Shown: positions 23,518 to 36,300, counted from the first letter of the stretch. The stretch is 64,000 nucleotides of DNA from Cloeon dipterum (GCF_949628265.1 NC_088787.1:1726501-1790500); one strand, 5' to 3'. The notes: generated by a model from the letters alone, not told the origin. Program-made: numbers and translations.

Positions 23518-24615
23518 GCAAACCGAATTATCTCCGAATGGCTATAAAAATTTATGCTTCTCTTTTGCGAGGACGTGCCGCTTTTCTTATCGCGTGACAT
23601 TGGCAATAAAAACGTGTCAAGGGATTTATCAAATCACGTGCAAGTTAGTACATACAATAAAAATCTAGCCTTTGATAAAAATTTGCGACTGTTGAACCCC
23701 AACTTTAGATGAAATAGCTTATAGTACGTGCAATAAAAATTCTAGTCTGCGATTTTGCGAGATTGTTTTATTATGACCTCGCAAAAATTGTATCAAATCG
23801 AAGCAACTCTAATTTATTAACGAAAATAATTGTAAAGATAACAATTATAGCCTTTTCTTATGACTGTTTTAATCATAAAAGCAACATATCGGAACATATC
23901 AAAGCTTATAGATATAGAAAAGTATAATAACAAAATTTTACACTGCTTCAGGACCAAGCATTATTAGTCCCACTAGGATTTGATTCACGCGACGATCATG
24001 AATGGCGTCTGGCGTCCGAATTGAACACTCACTCAGCCTGTCAGTTGCAAGAGTAGAAAATGATTTCTGTCCCTTCGATTTCCTCGTCCAAAACCAGTTC
24101 ACAGACCTTGAAAAACCAAGTCTGCAATATCTCAAACGCGTCACAGCTGTTTATTCGCCTGCATCATCATCCTCGAGTTAAACATAAGGGATTTATGAGG
24201 CGTGTAGGAATGAAAGTTCTCAAGATCCGTTGATAAAAACTGCCAGAAAATTGTTTCCTGTTATAATAATAATATGGATTTTATTTAGAAAATAATTTTA
24301 AGAGTGCAATCACGTTAAATAATTTTTGAAACAGAAATTCTAAGGAAGTTCCTCTCATATTATCTTTCACTCCACTGTGTTCTCCCCAGTCTCTGCTGTG
24401 AAAAGGGGAAAAAGGGGAAGCTCAACTAGGAGATTAACTAAAATCAGGTGCTCACAGGAGGTTAGTAGGATGGTTGTATAAATTGTGAAGCAGGCCCGCT
24501 ATTAGGGGTTTGATTTCTTAATAATAAATTTACAAAAAAAAAAATAAAGTGGTTTGGCATTTTTTTATTTGTTATGTGAAAACGTCACCAAAACAAATGT
24601 TTGCGGATCGAAGAA
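23518..24615. other. Intergenic region between AST2 and Z3
   Basis: AT-rich. One 68-codon minus-strand frame near 23938-24144 has no splice, promoter or family support. No RNA gene was recognised. Confidence 0.4.
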
Positions 24616-25764
24616 TCATTTGTGTCCGCTGATCTGCTTGTGCCAGTAAACCTTCTTTTGAGTTTTGAATTTTCGATCACATTGTGAACATTTGAATTGC
24701 TCCTTGTGCATATTCTTTTGATGTTTCTTTAAGATATATGGGGCATCAAATCTACCATCACAGTAAGAGAAACATGGATACAGCTTTTGTAGGTACTCCT
24801 CAAAATGGAGTTTTGTGTGCTCTAATCTCTCCTCCACTGTACAGAAGTATATTATGCATCTGGGTTTGTGGCAAATGTATGCATCTTCAAAATTGTGACA
24901 GTCATAAAAGTGTCTTGGTACATGGTTCTGTTCAATAAGGTGTGGATTTCCATTAGCATCTGGTCTGCAGTAAAAGCAAGGTATTTTATGTCCCGAAAAT
25001 GTACGGCACGGCTGCTTAGGCACGGGAATGGAAAAATCAATTTTTCCTTCGTTTGGCACAGACACAGCTGAAAAGCATGGCGTCACTAAAATATATAAAT
25101 ATGATTTTTTTAATTATACCAGCGGCAGGCTCCACTTTCTGATTGGGAACTCCTCGAATTTCCTCTCTTTCGTTGAAGCTAAATATTAAATCATGGTTAG
25201 AATTTATAAGATTTTATACATTTTTGTACTTACCCACGGTACCAAAAGCAGTTGTTGCAAAGAAAGTCTTCGTGTTCAAGCTGGACCATTCTTTCATCGT
25301 GCGAGTCGACGATGGTCATCGGAAGGGCAATGTCCAAATTGGACACGGGAACGGCACCCTTGACCACGTAGCATAGACGACACATTACCCCATTTTCTTC
25401 CTCCACGTTTCCTAATTTTTAATTTTTTTTTAACTATACCCTTATAATTTAATTCATTTGCTTACCACCAATCGCAGAGCAGTATGGGGTTAAGCTTTCC
25501 AAATATGGGAAGAATCCGGGGAAGAATTTGGGGTCAGAAATTGGCTCTCTGTGAAGAGAAGAATATTAAGATATAATTAAAATAAATAATTTTGTTCAGT
25601 GTGTACCTTTTTATGCAGTTCTCGCATAGTAGAAAAGGCGTCAGAAGAGGCAAAGAGAACACGTCACCGTCGCCGCATTTGCAAAAAGCACAAATTCCCT
25701 TTCCTAAGAACGTCAAGTACTTTTCGCCAATGGCAATTTTCGCTTCTTGAAAAGTAATTTCCAT
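24616..25764 (-). CDS. Zinc-cluster / C2H2 zinc-finger protein Z3
   Basis: Minus-strand exons 25764-25607, 25548-25466, 25411-25234, 25178-25120 and 25085-24616 give 315 residues. The first module has C25/C28 with C47/C50 and the second has CRLC with CNNC, the same order as Z1 and Z2. The C-terminal exon carries C2H2 fingers: CFYC...HVPRHFYDCH, HKPRCIIYFC...H, and a well-formed CSQCDRKFKTQKKVYWHKQ finger. Intron phases after exons 1 to 3 equal those of Z1, supporting common descent although sequence identity is low. An in-frame Met also exists upstream of 25764. Nuclear DNA-binding function is inferred. Confidence 0.8.
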
Positions 25765-25864
25765 GCTTTTGTTGACGAAAAACTGAACAAAATAGATTCT
25801 TGCGAGGAAAGATATCTTGTTTATTTGGAATATTTTCAAGAGAATCCCTGTTTTGGTTGTTCGA

Positions 25865-26046
25865 TCAAACGGTACGACATCTACGAGGTTGCCAAAATTC
25901 TTTGAGATTGCGACAGCAGCACCAAAGTGACAACAGCAAGTCCGTCAATTCCTTTAGACTCTTAAAACTTTGATTGTCAAGAATCGTTATCAGTCTGGCT
26001 TTCGTCAACTCCAGTTTCAAATTGTTTTCTATATTTGCAGGATCTT
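25865..26046 (-). other. Candidate alternative last exon
   Basis: A minus-strand acceptor (TTTATTTTAG) at 26047-26050 opens a 60-codon frame ending at 25865. The composition is protein-like, with ARLITILDNQSFKSLKELT in the middle and CCCRNLKEFWQ near the end. Its phase fits the first exon at 26575-26524, so it could be an alternative terminal exon of that small gene. Without transcript data it could equally be a relic. Confidence 0.3.
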
Positions 26047-26247
26047 CTAAAATAAATAAACAAATTTAAGATATGAGCATTTTAAAGAAGGCTTTTTAAA
26101 CTAATTGCAAGAGTCATCAATATGACTTTTTTACGGAGTTGTTTTTCGTTGTTTAATTTTTTAATCTATATTTTCGAGCGGAGGCGTGAATAATACAAAA
26201 TTGCATATTTTTTTAAACAACAAAAATGTATTTATAACATTGAAAAA

Positions 26248-26575
26248 TCAATTGAATTTCTCAAAGATTCTACAGATCAAGCAGTAAAACAAAAAAGAGA
26301 ATACAACGACTGTTAGCCCTCTTTGAAATGCCGTTTCTGTAGAGCTCTGTTGATGCTGTCTTCTTGTGAATAGCTTGTCACATCGATCGCACTCCACTTG
26401 TCCAGTTTTAGAAATGGGAATCCCATCTTTGAGCAGTGTTAAACCTAAAATTTTTAAAGATCTTTTAATTTCCCTCTCATTGAGCCAGATAAATCGAACA
26501 AGAATGAACAAAACCATACTTACTCTCCTCTATTTCAGCAAGTTTCTTCTCAATTTTAGCTGATGTTAGAGCCAT
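26248..26575 (-). CDS. Small tail-anchored membrane protein, unknown family
   Basis: Exons 26575-26524 and 26444-26248 on the minus strand encode 82 residues. The N-terminus is charged and helical (KIEKKLAEIEE), the middle holds a CDRCDKLF zinc-binding-like CxxC, and a single hydrophobic segment (GLTVVVFSFLFYCLICRIF) sits at the extreme C-terminus, followed by EKFN. That layout is typical of tail-anchored proteins inserted after translation with the N-terminus in the cytosol. I do not recognise the family. The 79-base intron has good GTAAGT and TTTTAG ends. Its promoter side faces ZNF-poor AT-rich DNA. Confidence 0.55.
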
Positions 26576-26978
26576 TTTGTCGACTGCCTTCTACTGCTTT
26601 CACCAAATTCAGTGAGTTTACTGTTATTGCACGTACTAGCCACAATTATTTTTGTCTTGAGTGTTTTCCATGCCTGCGAAATAATATTTTCATTACCACT
26701 GAAAATGTTTGTGGTGGGATAACAATTTCAAAATACTTGTTATGATTTTTGTGCTTTATTTTTGTTTTAAATGATAAACAAAATTACCCAATTATACATT
26801 CAGAAATCACACATTTTCTGATTACGCTCTTGTCATTTTTTACTGGAGTAAGTAAAAACTACGTTTTTGGAAATTGGCCTTGTCTTCATAGAATCCTTTT
26901 GTGTTTATTATTTGGCATAGAGAAATGGTGGCGAATCAAATTTATTGACTAATGACTTTACATATTGGTTGGTGAAAT
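26576..26978. other. Intergenic AT-rich DNA
   Basis: Contains the 5' side of the small tail-anchored gene and the 3' UTR of ANK1. Nothing coding was recognised. Confidence 0.4.
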
Positions 26979-28933
26979 TTACACTTTGGTTTCCCGGCCA
27001 ACATTCGCAAATTGTTTGAAAAAGGCCATGAGCTCGTCAAACCACATGTCGTTGAGTTTTGCCATCTCCAGGGGCGGGATTCCAAAGCCATAATTAGAAA
27101 TGGCATTCGGGTCGGCGCCATTTCGAACCAGCCATTCGCAGGTGGGCAGGTCGCAACACCGAGCGGCGACGTGCAGCGCCGTCTCGCCGCCAGATCCGCA
27201 CACCTCGAACAACTGCTCTCTGTTGTTTTCCAGCACAAACCGGGCGCTGTTTATTACATTTTTCTCTAGGCACACTTGCAGCAGGTTGTAGCCATTTTTA
27301 TTCCGGACCATGCAGTCGGCGCCAAGCTGAATTAGTCGTTTAGCCGTTCTCAAATTTCCCTGCAAGAGAGCAACCTGCAGTGGCGTCTCTTGTGCCGACG
27401 TCCTGGCCTCAATGTCTGCACCGCGTGACAAAAAGAGGTCGACGAGTTTTTCGGCGCCTTCGCTGCCGTTCATTGCCATGTGGTGCAACGCGGTGCCACC
27501 GTAGACGCCGCACATGGTGGTCACGCTGGCGCCCTCTTTCAACAGCCACTCGCAAATTCTAACGTCTGCCACAGCCGCAGCCAGGTGGAGAGGCGTCCTG
27601 AGGGCAAATTATTATATTAATAATAAGGAAGTTTAGGGTGGGGAAGTCATGAAGTTGAAAAGGAAACCAACCCTGTACGTTTGACTGCAAGAAATTGGAT
27701 ATCCATTAGGATATCCAGAAAATATCCTTCAGGATATCCGGAAGATATTCTTTGGAATAGCCCTATGTCATAAGTGGATCTCCAATTTCTTGACTGGATA
27801 CTCTAATTGATGGCATTTGCTGTGAATGTTAGTTTTTGTTTTGACTTTTAGTTGATATTGGGATAAACAAAATATTCATAATCTTTTGCTATCGTTTAAC
27901 TCCTACAGTCTTTACGTAACCCCAGAGGCATAAATATACATATTTTGCCACTCAGCCTATGTTTGTCACCAATACATGTTTTGACCAATTTATCGATAAC
28001 TTGAAGAATACACTGAGAGGTTAATAAAATATATTAATAGACAAAAGGAGGTTCTGGGGTAACCATTACACAATCAATAGCCTGTTATCTATTATTCCTT
28101 TAAATATCGTTAATCACTCTAGCATATATGATGTATATTAACCGAGCAAGAAATTGGATATCCTTCTATGACATATGTTCAAAAGTATATTATCTGGATA
28201 ACTTCCTGGGTGGTATCTAACCTATCTGGGTTCACAAATATGTAACAACATGGTCCACCCTAATAGGTCAAGCAAGACGCCAAAATGTTTATTTCCTTCT
28301 AAGATAAGATATTGTCACGTACCTGCCCATTTCTTCTGGCGTTTCCAAGAGCCAACGGTATCGATCAAGCACCAACTTAGCCGGGCGGAGGAGCCTATGT
28401 CGGACGCAGAAGTGCAGCAACGAGTCGCAGGAGGAACCAGGGCCTCCGCGGCGGAGTCTGAGCAGCATGTTGGCGATGCCGAGGTTTCCCACCCTAAGGG
28501 CGTAGTGGATGGGCTCGAGGCCATCTTCATCCGTGACGCACGCGTCGATTCCCACTGAAACGAAGTAGGAGATCAGCCCCTCGCCGTGACACTCGTTCAA
28601 GGCCGCGTAATGCAGCACCGTGGCACTGAAGTCCCTACACCTGGCGCCGACGTCGGCGCCCTCCTCCACCAGTCGACGGCAGGTCGCCTCGTCGGCCAGC
28701 GACGCCGCCGCGTGGAGCCGCGTACCGCCGCCGCTGTGCTCGTTGAGGAAGTCGTCCATCAGGGCCCGCAGCACCGACGTCCGCGCCGTTGTCGATTTCA
28801 GTCTGTCCTCCTTCACTTTGGACCAACCGCGCTCCTCCTCCTCTATCGCAGTCATCTTGCCTTCTCTTTGCTCATTTTTCCCAATCAGCCTCTTAGTCTC
28901 AGAGGAACTCCGTCGCACGCTAAAGCAGTTCAT
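26979..28933 (-). CDS. Ankyrin-repeat protein ANK1
   Basis: Minus-strand exons 28933-28323 and 27597-26979 encode 409 residues. The first 65 residues are charged and without repeats (KNEQREGK, EEEERGWSKVKEDR). Ankyrin repeats then run to near the end: TRLHAAASLADEATCRRLV, TVLHYAALNECHGEGLI, PIHYALRVGNLGIANMLL, TPLHLAAAVADVRICEWLL, TALHHMAMNGSEGAEKLV, TPLQVALLQGNLRTAKRLI and TALHVAARCCDLPTCEWLV. No other domain, signal peptide or membrane segment was seen, so it is probably a cytosolic adaptor. The gene is GC-rich compared with its surroundings. Its near-identical tandem copy ANK2 lies 3.3-3.5 kb upstream with exons of the same length (611 and 619 nt). The intron contains two family 1 MITEs. 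Confidence 0.85.
27682..27798. mobile_element. MITE family 1 copy in the ANK1 intron
   Basis: CTGCAAGAAATTGGATATCC at the left and GGATCTCCAATTTCTTGAC at the right are inverted, with several GGATATCC repeats inside. Confidence 0.6.
28143..28212. mobile_element. MITE family 1 short copy in the ANK1 intron
   Basis: Left end GAGCAAGAAATTGGATATCC. The right end is degenerate (GGATAACTTCCTGGG). A related copy lies at the same place in the ANK2 intron. Confidence 0.45.
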
Positions 28934-30281
28934 TTTCCTATAGTAGTACAATTTTAAGTGGTTATAATCGGTTTCATGCTAAGGAAGGGAGATTTTGTTA
29001 GATCAAATTGTACCTTAAGATGAAACTGAAGTTTCAGGTTAAATTTAACTCCAAGGAATAAGCATGGTGCTGAGGCCTGGAATTCTTTTTAAAGTATATG
29101 CAAGGTATTTCTTGACACTAACTAACCTAAAACGTGTAGAAAGTTCAAAACAGTAATTAACGCAACCTAATCTCTTTATAGATAAAAGAGGGAAAGTTTG
29201 TATTTGTAGACTATCAGAGGCTATTTGGGAATTTAACAATAATATTGCCATTTTAACGTTGGATTTTGAACAGCAGGATATTTTATATCTAATTACGTTC
29301 TAAGTGATTATTAAAAGTATAAATCAAATTCCTCTATATTGCAATTTTTTGCGCATTATATTTTGTACTCTAGGTGTTTCGAAATTGTGTTCCAAATGAT
29401 GTTGTTCTTTACGTAATTTCCAAAACACTTTAACAAACAAAAGAATAGGGGTGCCATTTCCGATACGCGTGAAATTTTAACTTTGAAAAAGAGAGATTAA
29501 AACCAAATCTCTTAGGTGGACCAAAAGCGAAATCCTTAGAATAATTACGCTGGCAGGAATCTAATTCAACAAGGTGCAAGGGTTCGTCTTGTTTTAGAAA
29601 TTATTTTACGCAATAAAATTAAATCAAAACTAAGATTATATTTTTCTACGGGAATGTAGGGTCAAAATGAGGAACGGGAATTGTCACCAACAAAGAGAAA
29701 CAGATTTTATTTTGTAGACATAGACAAACAAAAATAGCCGTGTTTTCGTGCCCGAATAGTTGATTCTGTCGGTGAAATCTTATATATGCAAAAATAGGAA
29801 TGGTTAGTGGGGAGAATAGATTTGAATACCAAATTGAAAAAAAAATCCTTATGCTAAATTGACAGCTGTACTCATCACTCGAAATTCTGCTGAACGACCT
29901 TGTTACTCAGGTTGTCCTCCACCGAGGAAGTTAAAACTAGTTACCCACTGGGTGACCAAACAGGAGGGTTAAGTTCACGATGCGCCGTGGTTGTGTAGGC
30001 GCTGCAACTCGAACCTCCGGGGCGGGCCGGCTGAATTACGTAGTGAAACAAACGCCCACACTGAGCACCAATTGGGGGCAGTTTGGAGGTTAAGATTGGT
30101 TTGGCCCTGTTTGGGGTTTTGGTATTGCACGAAGAAATACAGGTCGTGGTTAACAGACTCCATTAGTGTTTATTTTTTGGCGTTTATGGAGAGGTGGTTG
30201 CCCTGAATGGCAAGGGAAGTGAAACGTTAGCTCGCAGATAAAATTTATTGGCTATAATAAATACATATTGGTTGGTGAAAT
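28934..30281. other. Region between ANK1 and ANK2
   Basis: The first 330 bases are the duplicated ANK 5' flank, matching 32461-32830. The remainder is AT-rich and unique in the window. No supported gene was found. Confidence 0.45.
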
Positions 30282-32460
30282 TTAAACTTCAGTTTCCTGG
30301 ACAACATTCGAAATTTTTTCGAAAAAGTCCACGAGCTCGATAGACCACTTGTCGTTGAGTTTTGCCATCTGCAGGGGCGGGATTCCATAGCCATCATCAG
30401 AAATGGCAGTGGGGTCGGCGCCGTTTCGAACCAGCCAGTCGCAGGTGGGCAGGTCGCAACACCGGGCGGCGACGTGCAGCGCCGTCTCGCCGCCCGATCC
30501 GCACATCTCAAACAACTGCTCTCTGTTGTTTTCCAGCACAAACTGGGCGCTGGTTATCACGTTTTTCTCGAGGCACACTTGCAGCAGGTTGTAGCCGTTT
30601 TTATTCCGAACCGTGCAGTCGGCGCCGAGCTGAATCAGTCGTTTAGCCGTTCTCAAATTTCCCTGCAAGAGAGCAACCTGCAGTGGCGTCTCTCGTGCCA
30701 ACGTCCTGGCCTCAATGTCTGCACCGTGTGACAACAAGAGGTCGACGAGTTTTTCGGCGCCTTCGCTGCTGTTCATGGCCATGTGGTGCAACGCGGTGCC
30801 ACCGTAGACGCCGCACATGGCGGTCACGCTGGCGCCCTCTTTCAACAGCCACTCGCAAATTCTCACGTCTGCCACTGCGGCGGCCAGGTGGAGGGGCGTC
30901 CTGAGGACAAATATGATACTAATTATATGGAAGTTTAGGGTGGGGAAGTCTAAAGTTCAAAAGGCCCCACCCTCTATGTTATACTCCAAGAAATTGGTTA
31001 TCTTTCAGGATATCCAGAAGATATTCATCAGGATATCAGGAAGATGTACTTTTGAACAGCCTATCGTAATAAACTGATATTCATTTTCTTGCCAGCAGTC
31101 TGAAAGATGCTACTTGTTATCTATTTATTCCATTATAGACTCTACACCCGGCAAGAAATTGGACATCCGAGGTTATCCGCCTATGACATCAGGCTGTTCA
31201 AAAGTATTAGTCATCCAGACACCCTTTGGATATCCATTTGAATATCCTTGTGGATATCCAGATGATATACTTTTAAACAGCCCTATGTTATAAGTGGATA
31301 TCCAATTTGTTGACTGGATATTCTAATTGATGGCATTGCTGTGAATGTTTTTGTTGTGACTTAGTAGATAGTGGGATAAACAAAATATTCATAAACTTCT
31401 TATCGTTTAACTCCTACAATCTTTACGTGACCCCATGCAGAGGCATAAATATATTTTACCACTCAGCCTATGTACGTCACCAATACATGTTTTGACCAAT
31501 ATTATCGATAACTTGCAGAATGCACTGAGGTTAATAATATATTAATAGACAAAAGGAGGTTCTGGGGACACCACTATGTAATCAATAGCCTGATATTTAT
31601 TATTACTTTAAATATCGTTAATTGTTCTACCACACAGCAAGAAATAGGATATCCACCTATGACATATGCTGTTCAAAAGTAAATCATCCGGCTATCCTTT
31701 GGATATCTTTCTGGATGGTATTTGACTTATCTAGAGTCACAAATATGTAACAACCTATTCCATCCTGATCCTACAGCCCTAAATACAATTTAGGTCACAC
31801 AAGACGCCTATATGATGTTTTTCTTCTAAGATAAGATATTATCACGTACCTGCCCATTTCTTCTTTCGTTTCCAAAATCCACCGGTTTCGCTCAAGCACC
31901 ATCTTAGCCGCGCGGAGGAGCCTATGTCGGACGCAGAAGTGCAGCAACGAGTCGCAGGAGGAACCAGGGCCTCCGCGGCGGAGTCTGAGCAACATGTTGG
32001 CGATGCCGAGGTTTCCCACCCTGAGGGCGTAGTGGATGGGCTCGAGACCGTCTTCATCCGTGACACAAGCACCGATTCCCACTGAAACGAAGTAGGTGAT
32101 CAGTCCCTCGCCGTGAGACTCATTCAAGGCCGCGTAATGCAGCACCGTGGCCCCGAAGTCACTACACCTGGCGCCGACGTTGGCGCCCTCATCCACCAGC
32201 CGACGGCAGGTTGCCTCGTCGGCCAGCGACGCCGCCGCGTGGAGCCGCGTGCCGCCGCCGCTGTGCTCGTTGAGGAAGTCGTCCATCAGGGCCCGCAGCA
32301 CCGACGCCCGCGCCGTTGTCGATTTCAGTCTGTCCTCCTTCACTTTGGACCAACCGCGCTCCTCCTCCTCTATCGCAGTCAACTTGCCTTCTCTCTGCTC
32401 ATTTTTCCCAATCAGCCTCTTAGTCTCAGAGGAACTCCGTCGCACGCTAAAGCAGTTCAT
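30282..32460 (-). CDS. Ankyrin-repeat protein ANK2
   Basis: Minus-strand exons 32460-31850 (611 nt) and 30900-30282 (619 nt) give 409 residues, the same size and domain order as ANK1. Differences are scattered substitutions (for example LVDEGANVGARCSDF against LVEEGADVGARCRDF) with no frameshift in either copy, so both look intact and selected. The start codon at MNCFSVRRS is shared; upstream in-frame Mets differ between the copies and were not used. The intron is 949 bases against 725 in ANK1, the extra length coming largely from additional family 1 MITE sequence. An adaptor or protein-binding role is inferred from the repeats. Confidence 0.85.
30984..31097. mobile_element. MITE family 1 copy in the ANK2 intron
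   Basis: CTCCAAGAAATTGGTTATC and GATATTCATTTTCTTGCCAG are the inverted ends. Corresponds to the 27682 copy of ANK1. Confidence 0.5.
31147..31318. mobile_element. MITE family 1 copy, extra in the ANK2 intron
   Basis: CGGCAAGAAATTGGACATCC at the left, GGATATCCAATTTGTTGAC at the right, and five internal GGATAT-type motifs. No counterpart of the same length in the ANK1 intron. Confidence 0.5.
31635..31719. mobile_element. MITE family 1 copy in the ANK2 intron
   Basis: Left end CAGCAAGAAATAGGATATCC, right end degenerate. Corresponds to the 28143 copy. Confidence 0.45.
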
Positions 32461-32845
32461 TTTCCTGATATGCATATCAAATTTAGTGGTTATAATCATG
32501 CTAAGGAAGGGAGATTTTTTTAGATAAAATTGTACCTAAAGATGAAACTGAAGTTTCAGGTTAAATTTAACATCAAGGAATAAGCATGCTGCTGAGGTCT
32601 GAAATCCTTTTTAAAGTATATGCAAGGTATTTCTTGACACTAACTTACCTAAAACGAGTAGAAATTTCAGAACAGTAATTAACACGAACTTATATCTCCA
32701 GAGATAATACAGAAAGTGTGTATTTGTACACTATCAGAGGCTATTTGAGGAGTTCAGAAGTAACAATAATATTTTCATTCAAACGTTGGATTTTGAACAA
32801 CAGGATATTTTCATATCAAATTACTTTCTAACTGATTATTAAAAG

Positions 32846-33011
32846 TGTGAACGACGTCGGTCCCCCAATCGCGTCCACGTCAGGCAAAGTCGGCTTCGGT
32901 AACTCCAGGCCTTATTATAACTCGGATGTTTACGATGAAGTTGAACCATCGCCTGCTGGCTCAGAAATTTATCTTAATGTCCAGTCTCTCTGCGGCAAGT
33001 CCTACCGCTAG
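32846..33011 (+). other. Orphan coding-like exon
   Basis: A 55-codon frame from an AAAAG acceptor to a TAG at 33009-33011, in an otherwise non-coding stretch. The composition is protein-like and tyrosine-rich (RPYYNSDVYDEVEPSPAGSE then IYLNVQ), reminiscent of a cytoplasmic tail with YxxV/YxxL motifs. No partner exon was found nearby; possibly the last exon of a decayed gene. Confidence 0.3.
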
Positions 33012-33394
33012 CTTTGTTAACAATATGATATTCCCATAATTACATCTATTTAAAATAAATATGTACATCATAACTAATTAGTACCACATGTACAACTTAA
33101 CAAGGAAATATTGAATAAAAACGTTAGGTGAATTTAAGCCTTTTTATAATTATTGACAGACATATCCCAATCTGAGCACTTCAAAAACAGACTCCCATTC
33201 AAAACATGTGGAAAGAAGAAAATAATAATGTAAACAGCTCCAGAAATCCAGCTTTTTACATAAAACGTAGAAGCCAAAGCCTGTGTCAACTTATTAAATA
33301 TTTACTCAGTTGATTCTCCAGAGCTCAAAGTACAAACCTAAAACAGTTCTTGTTCGTATATTCTAAGGCATAGTCTTCTTTTGGAAGCTCAGCG
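33012..33394. other. Intergenic region and Y1 promoter side
   Basis: The last 130 bases (CTCCAGAGCTCAAAGTACAAACCTA onward in pattern) are closely similar to the region just before Y3 (about 47730-47865), so the promoter was duplicated with the gene. Confidence 0.4.
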
Positions 33395-36300
33395 ATGAAG
33401 CTCTTCATTCTTCTTGCAATTGTATCCGACCTTTCGGCGGCCTCTGTCAACTTTGTTCCCTACTTTAAGATGCCCGCGTTTAACTTTTCATGGCCCAGCG
33501 GCGAAAAAAGTATTTATGATGGAGGACCAGAAAGGAAACAATACAACCCTCGCTACACGGCCATGGACGACATTGCCGTTTATGGAGACCGGCTAATCAT
33601 CAGTTTTACAAGAATTAATGGTATTCCAGAGGTGGCCTTCGCCTGGATGGACCTCGCTTCACATATTCCTTCACTTCTTCCATTCCCGTCACTGAAAATG
33701 CTTGTGAGTCGTTTCTATTTTTTTAATATGATTTTTACGAAACTATAAATTTAGGAAAAAGGAAACTGCGCCTCAATTCAAAATGTCAATGCCATAAAAG
33801 TGGACAGCCGCGGCTACCTCTGGGTAATCGATCGGAATTGGAAGTGTCGATCAAGGATTTGGATTTTTGACTTGAACGACAACGATGTGCTTTTGCGTAC
33901 GTTCATTCTCCCGGATTCCATCTTTCCAAATGAATATCTCGAAGGTACCAATATCAAATTGGAACTACCCGTGCAGAAATTTATTGGCAAAACATATTCC
34001 AGGAATAATCCAACTTTGTCAAAGAATATTCCGCGAGAATATAATTCGATTAAGAAATGTTTACGCTTTATTTAATCCAGGATTAATCCATAGAATATTC
34101 CAAAAAAGATATTCCAGGAATGTTCCTGGATTAATTCAAAAGGAGAACTTTTGAAATACAAAATTTCTCCTTTGGTTTAATCTAGGAACAATCCTGGAAT
34201 ATCTTTTAGGAATATTCTTTGGATTAATCCTGGATTAAATAAAGCGTAAACATTTCTTAATCGAATTATATTCTTCTTATGTAGCTTATAATATTCCTAG
34301 AATAGTCTTTTTTCCCCTTTTAGATAATCTTAGAATATTCCCAGAACATTTCCTAAGGGTGAATTGGGTTTTATTAGGTAATTATTTAAATAATCAACTA
34401 CATATTTTTTAAATTAAAAATTTGCAAAATTTATTGATTTATCGACGCATTTCACATTTTATCAATTCATTACATTTACATTTTTTGGTTTATCTTTTAA
34501 AAATCTGATGACAACGAAGGGTTTTCGCGACCGCCATGTGATTTTTTCTGCAAGAAATGATAACACACGACGGGGTTAAACACAAAACAAAAATATTTTG
34601 CTCACCAAGCGTTTTACCGTGCACAAAACCATAAATAATTGAACGAAATGATTTCGTTTAAAATATAAGATTGTAGGAAATACACAAACTTAACATTAGA
34701 ATATGACACTGTTCGCTGCTTAAATTTAAATTTATTTAAAACCATTTAAAATTTCAGAAAAATATTTTCAAACAAAAAGTCGAATTCAACAATACTGCAA
34801 AATCGATGATGTAAATAAATGTTGAGTTCAAAGGTACAAAAGCATACATGTTACATACATTTATTATGCCAGCCCAATCTTAAGTTTAATTTAATGATGT
34901 TAACAATATTTGTTTTATGTATCTAAACGCCTTTTTTGTTACTGAACTTTCTTGCATCATAAGTATAGTATTAGAAGACTCTGTACATGATATTAGAAGT
35001 GATAAAAATTACATACAATACATGGCCGGAATAAAAAAACTAATATGCTTACATTTATTTCAAAGGCAAAATCGAGTAAGTACATACTGCTGTTACGAAC
35101 GATGCTTGGACACATTAAATAACATTGTTCAAATGTAAATTAATTAAGTTACAGTAGTTAATATATAAATATTATCCAAGGCAACTACACAATTATGTAT
35201 ACAAATAATATACATACATACATATTACTGAATAGCATTAATTTTACATAACATCAACTATGCATTATAATTGCGCAGGTTCATTCAAGCATTCGCGATG
35301 GTGTTTCCGAACACACATAAATGATAATATTCTAAAATACATAAGTTAACCACGTATACATATACCTTTTACTGCTCATGATGAGGTGACACTGATTGTG
35401 AGTGATTGATTTTGCGAGTACTTATTCAACTGAGACGGGATTGCAAATGCAAAAACATACGCTGGATGCGACTACCATGCGCGCGTCAGAGCGTCTTGAG
35501 GTCTTGAGTCTTGATGAGGATTGGTATGCGGCGCTTGGGCGCTCGTGGTTCAAGGACAGTGCGCATTGAGGAAATGGAAGGAATCGACTGTAATTCTGAC
35601 ATTCCATCAACGGCAGAAGCGAGTCCTTGCAAGTTTGGGCGACGGCAGAAACCCAAGCAGCCAACCGCCTGCTGCCGTAAACCCCTCCTACGCTGGACGA
35701 TTGAGCGAGAGTAGTGTAGCAATGCTGCAGCTCTAACGTGCGCGCTCCTTTCTTTCCCGCCAAATATATTTCTCTCTTTATCTCAACAAAATAAAGAAAA
35801 CTTGGAAACTTATAAAAACCTCGATCTCTACGCGTTCTCTGAATCTTCTACCGCAACACCATAAATTGTATAAAATAGTGCGCCCTCTCTATGCCTTTCG
35901 CCACCCATTATATGTAGGAGCGTACATGCTTGTGCAGTCGCCGCAAACGCGAGCAGACTATAAAAGCCCTAAAATCCTCTTTTTAACCCTTTTTGTCTTT
36001 CGTGACCAGACTTGTTACAAATTTGACAGTTTATTGGTTATTAAATACAAAAGAATATTCCTGGAATATTCCTTGAAATAATTTTTTGGATTGTTCCTAA
36101 ACTGATCCAAAGAATATTCCTAGAATAATCACGAATGCAAATTAATTTTTACACCATCAGGATTAATCTAGGAATATTCTTTGGATCAGTTTAAGAATAA
36201 TCCAAAAATTTATTCTAAGGAATATTCCAGGAATATTCTAAAAATATTCTTAATGATTAATCTTCAGATTGATCTCCAACCATTCTCTGACTTAACCAAA

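Noticed and set aside
23938-24144. A 68-codon minus-strand frame
   Set aside because: No splice sites, promoter or family resemblance; composition close to background.
28586-28957. Long plus-strand frames opposite ANK1 (and the same at 32113-32527 opposite ANK2)
   Set aside because: Antisense shadows of GC-rich ankyrin exons; they duplicate because the gene duplicated.
35422-35763. Minus- and plus-strand frames inside the Y1 transposon as a transposase candidate
   Set aside because: Too short, no recognisable catalytic motif, and overlapping frames on both strands suggest GC-richer spacer rather than coding DNA.
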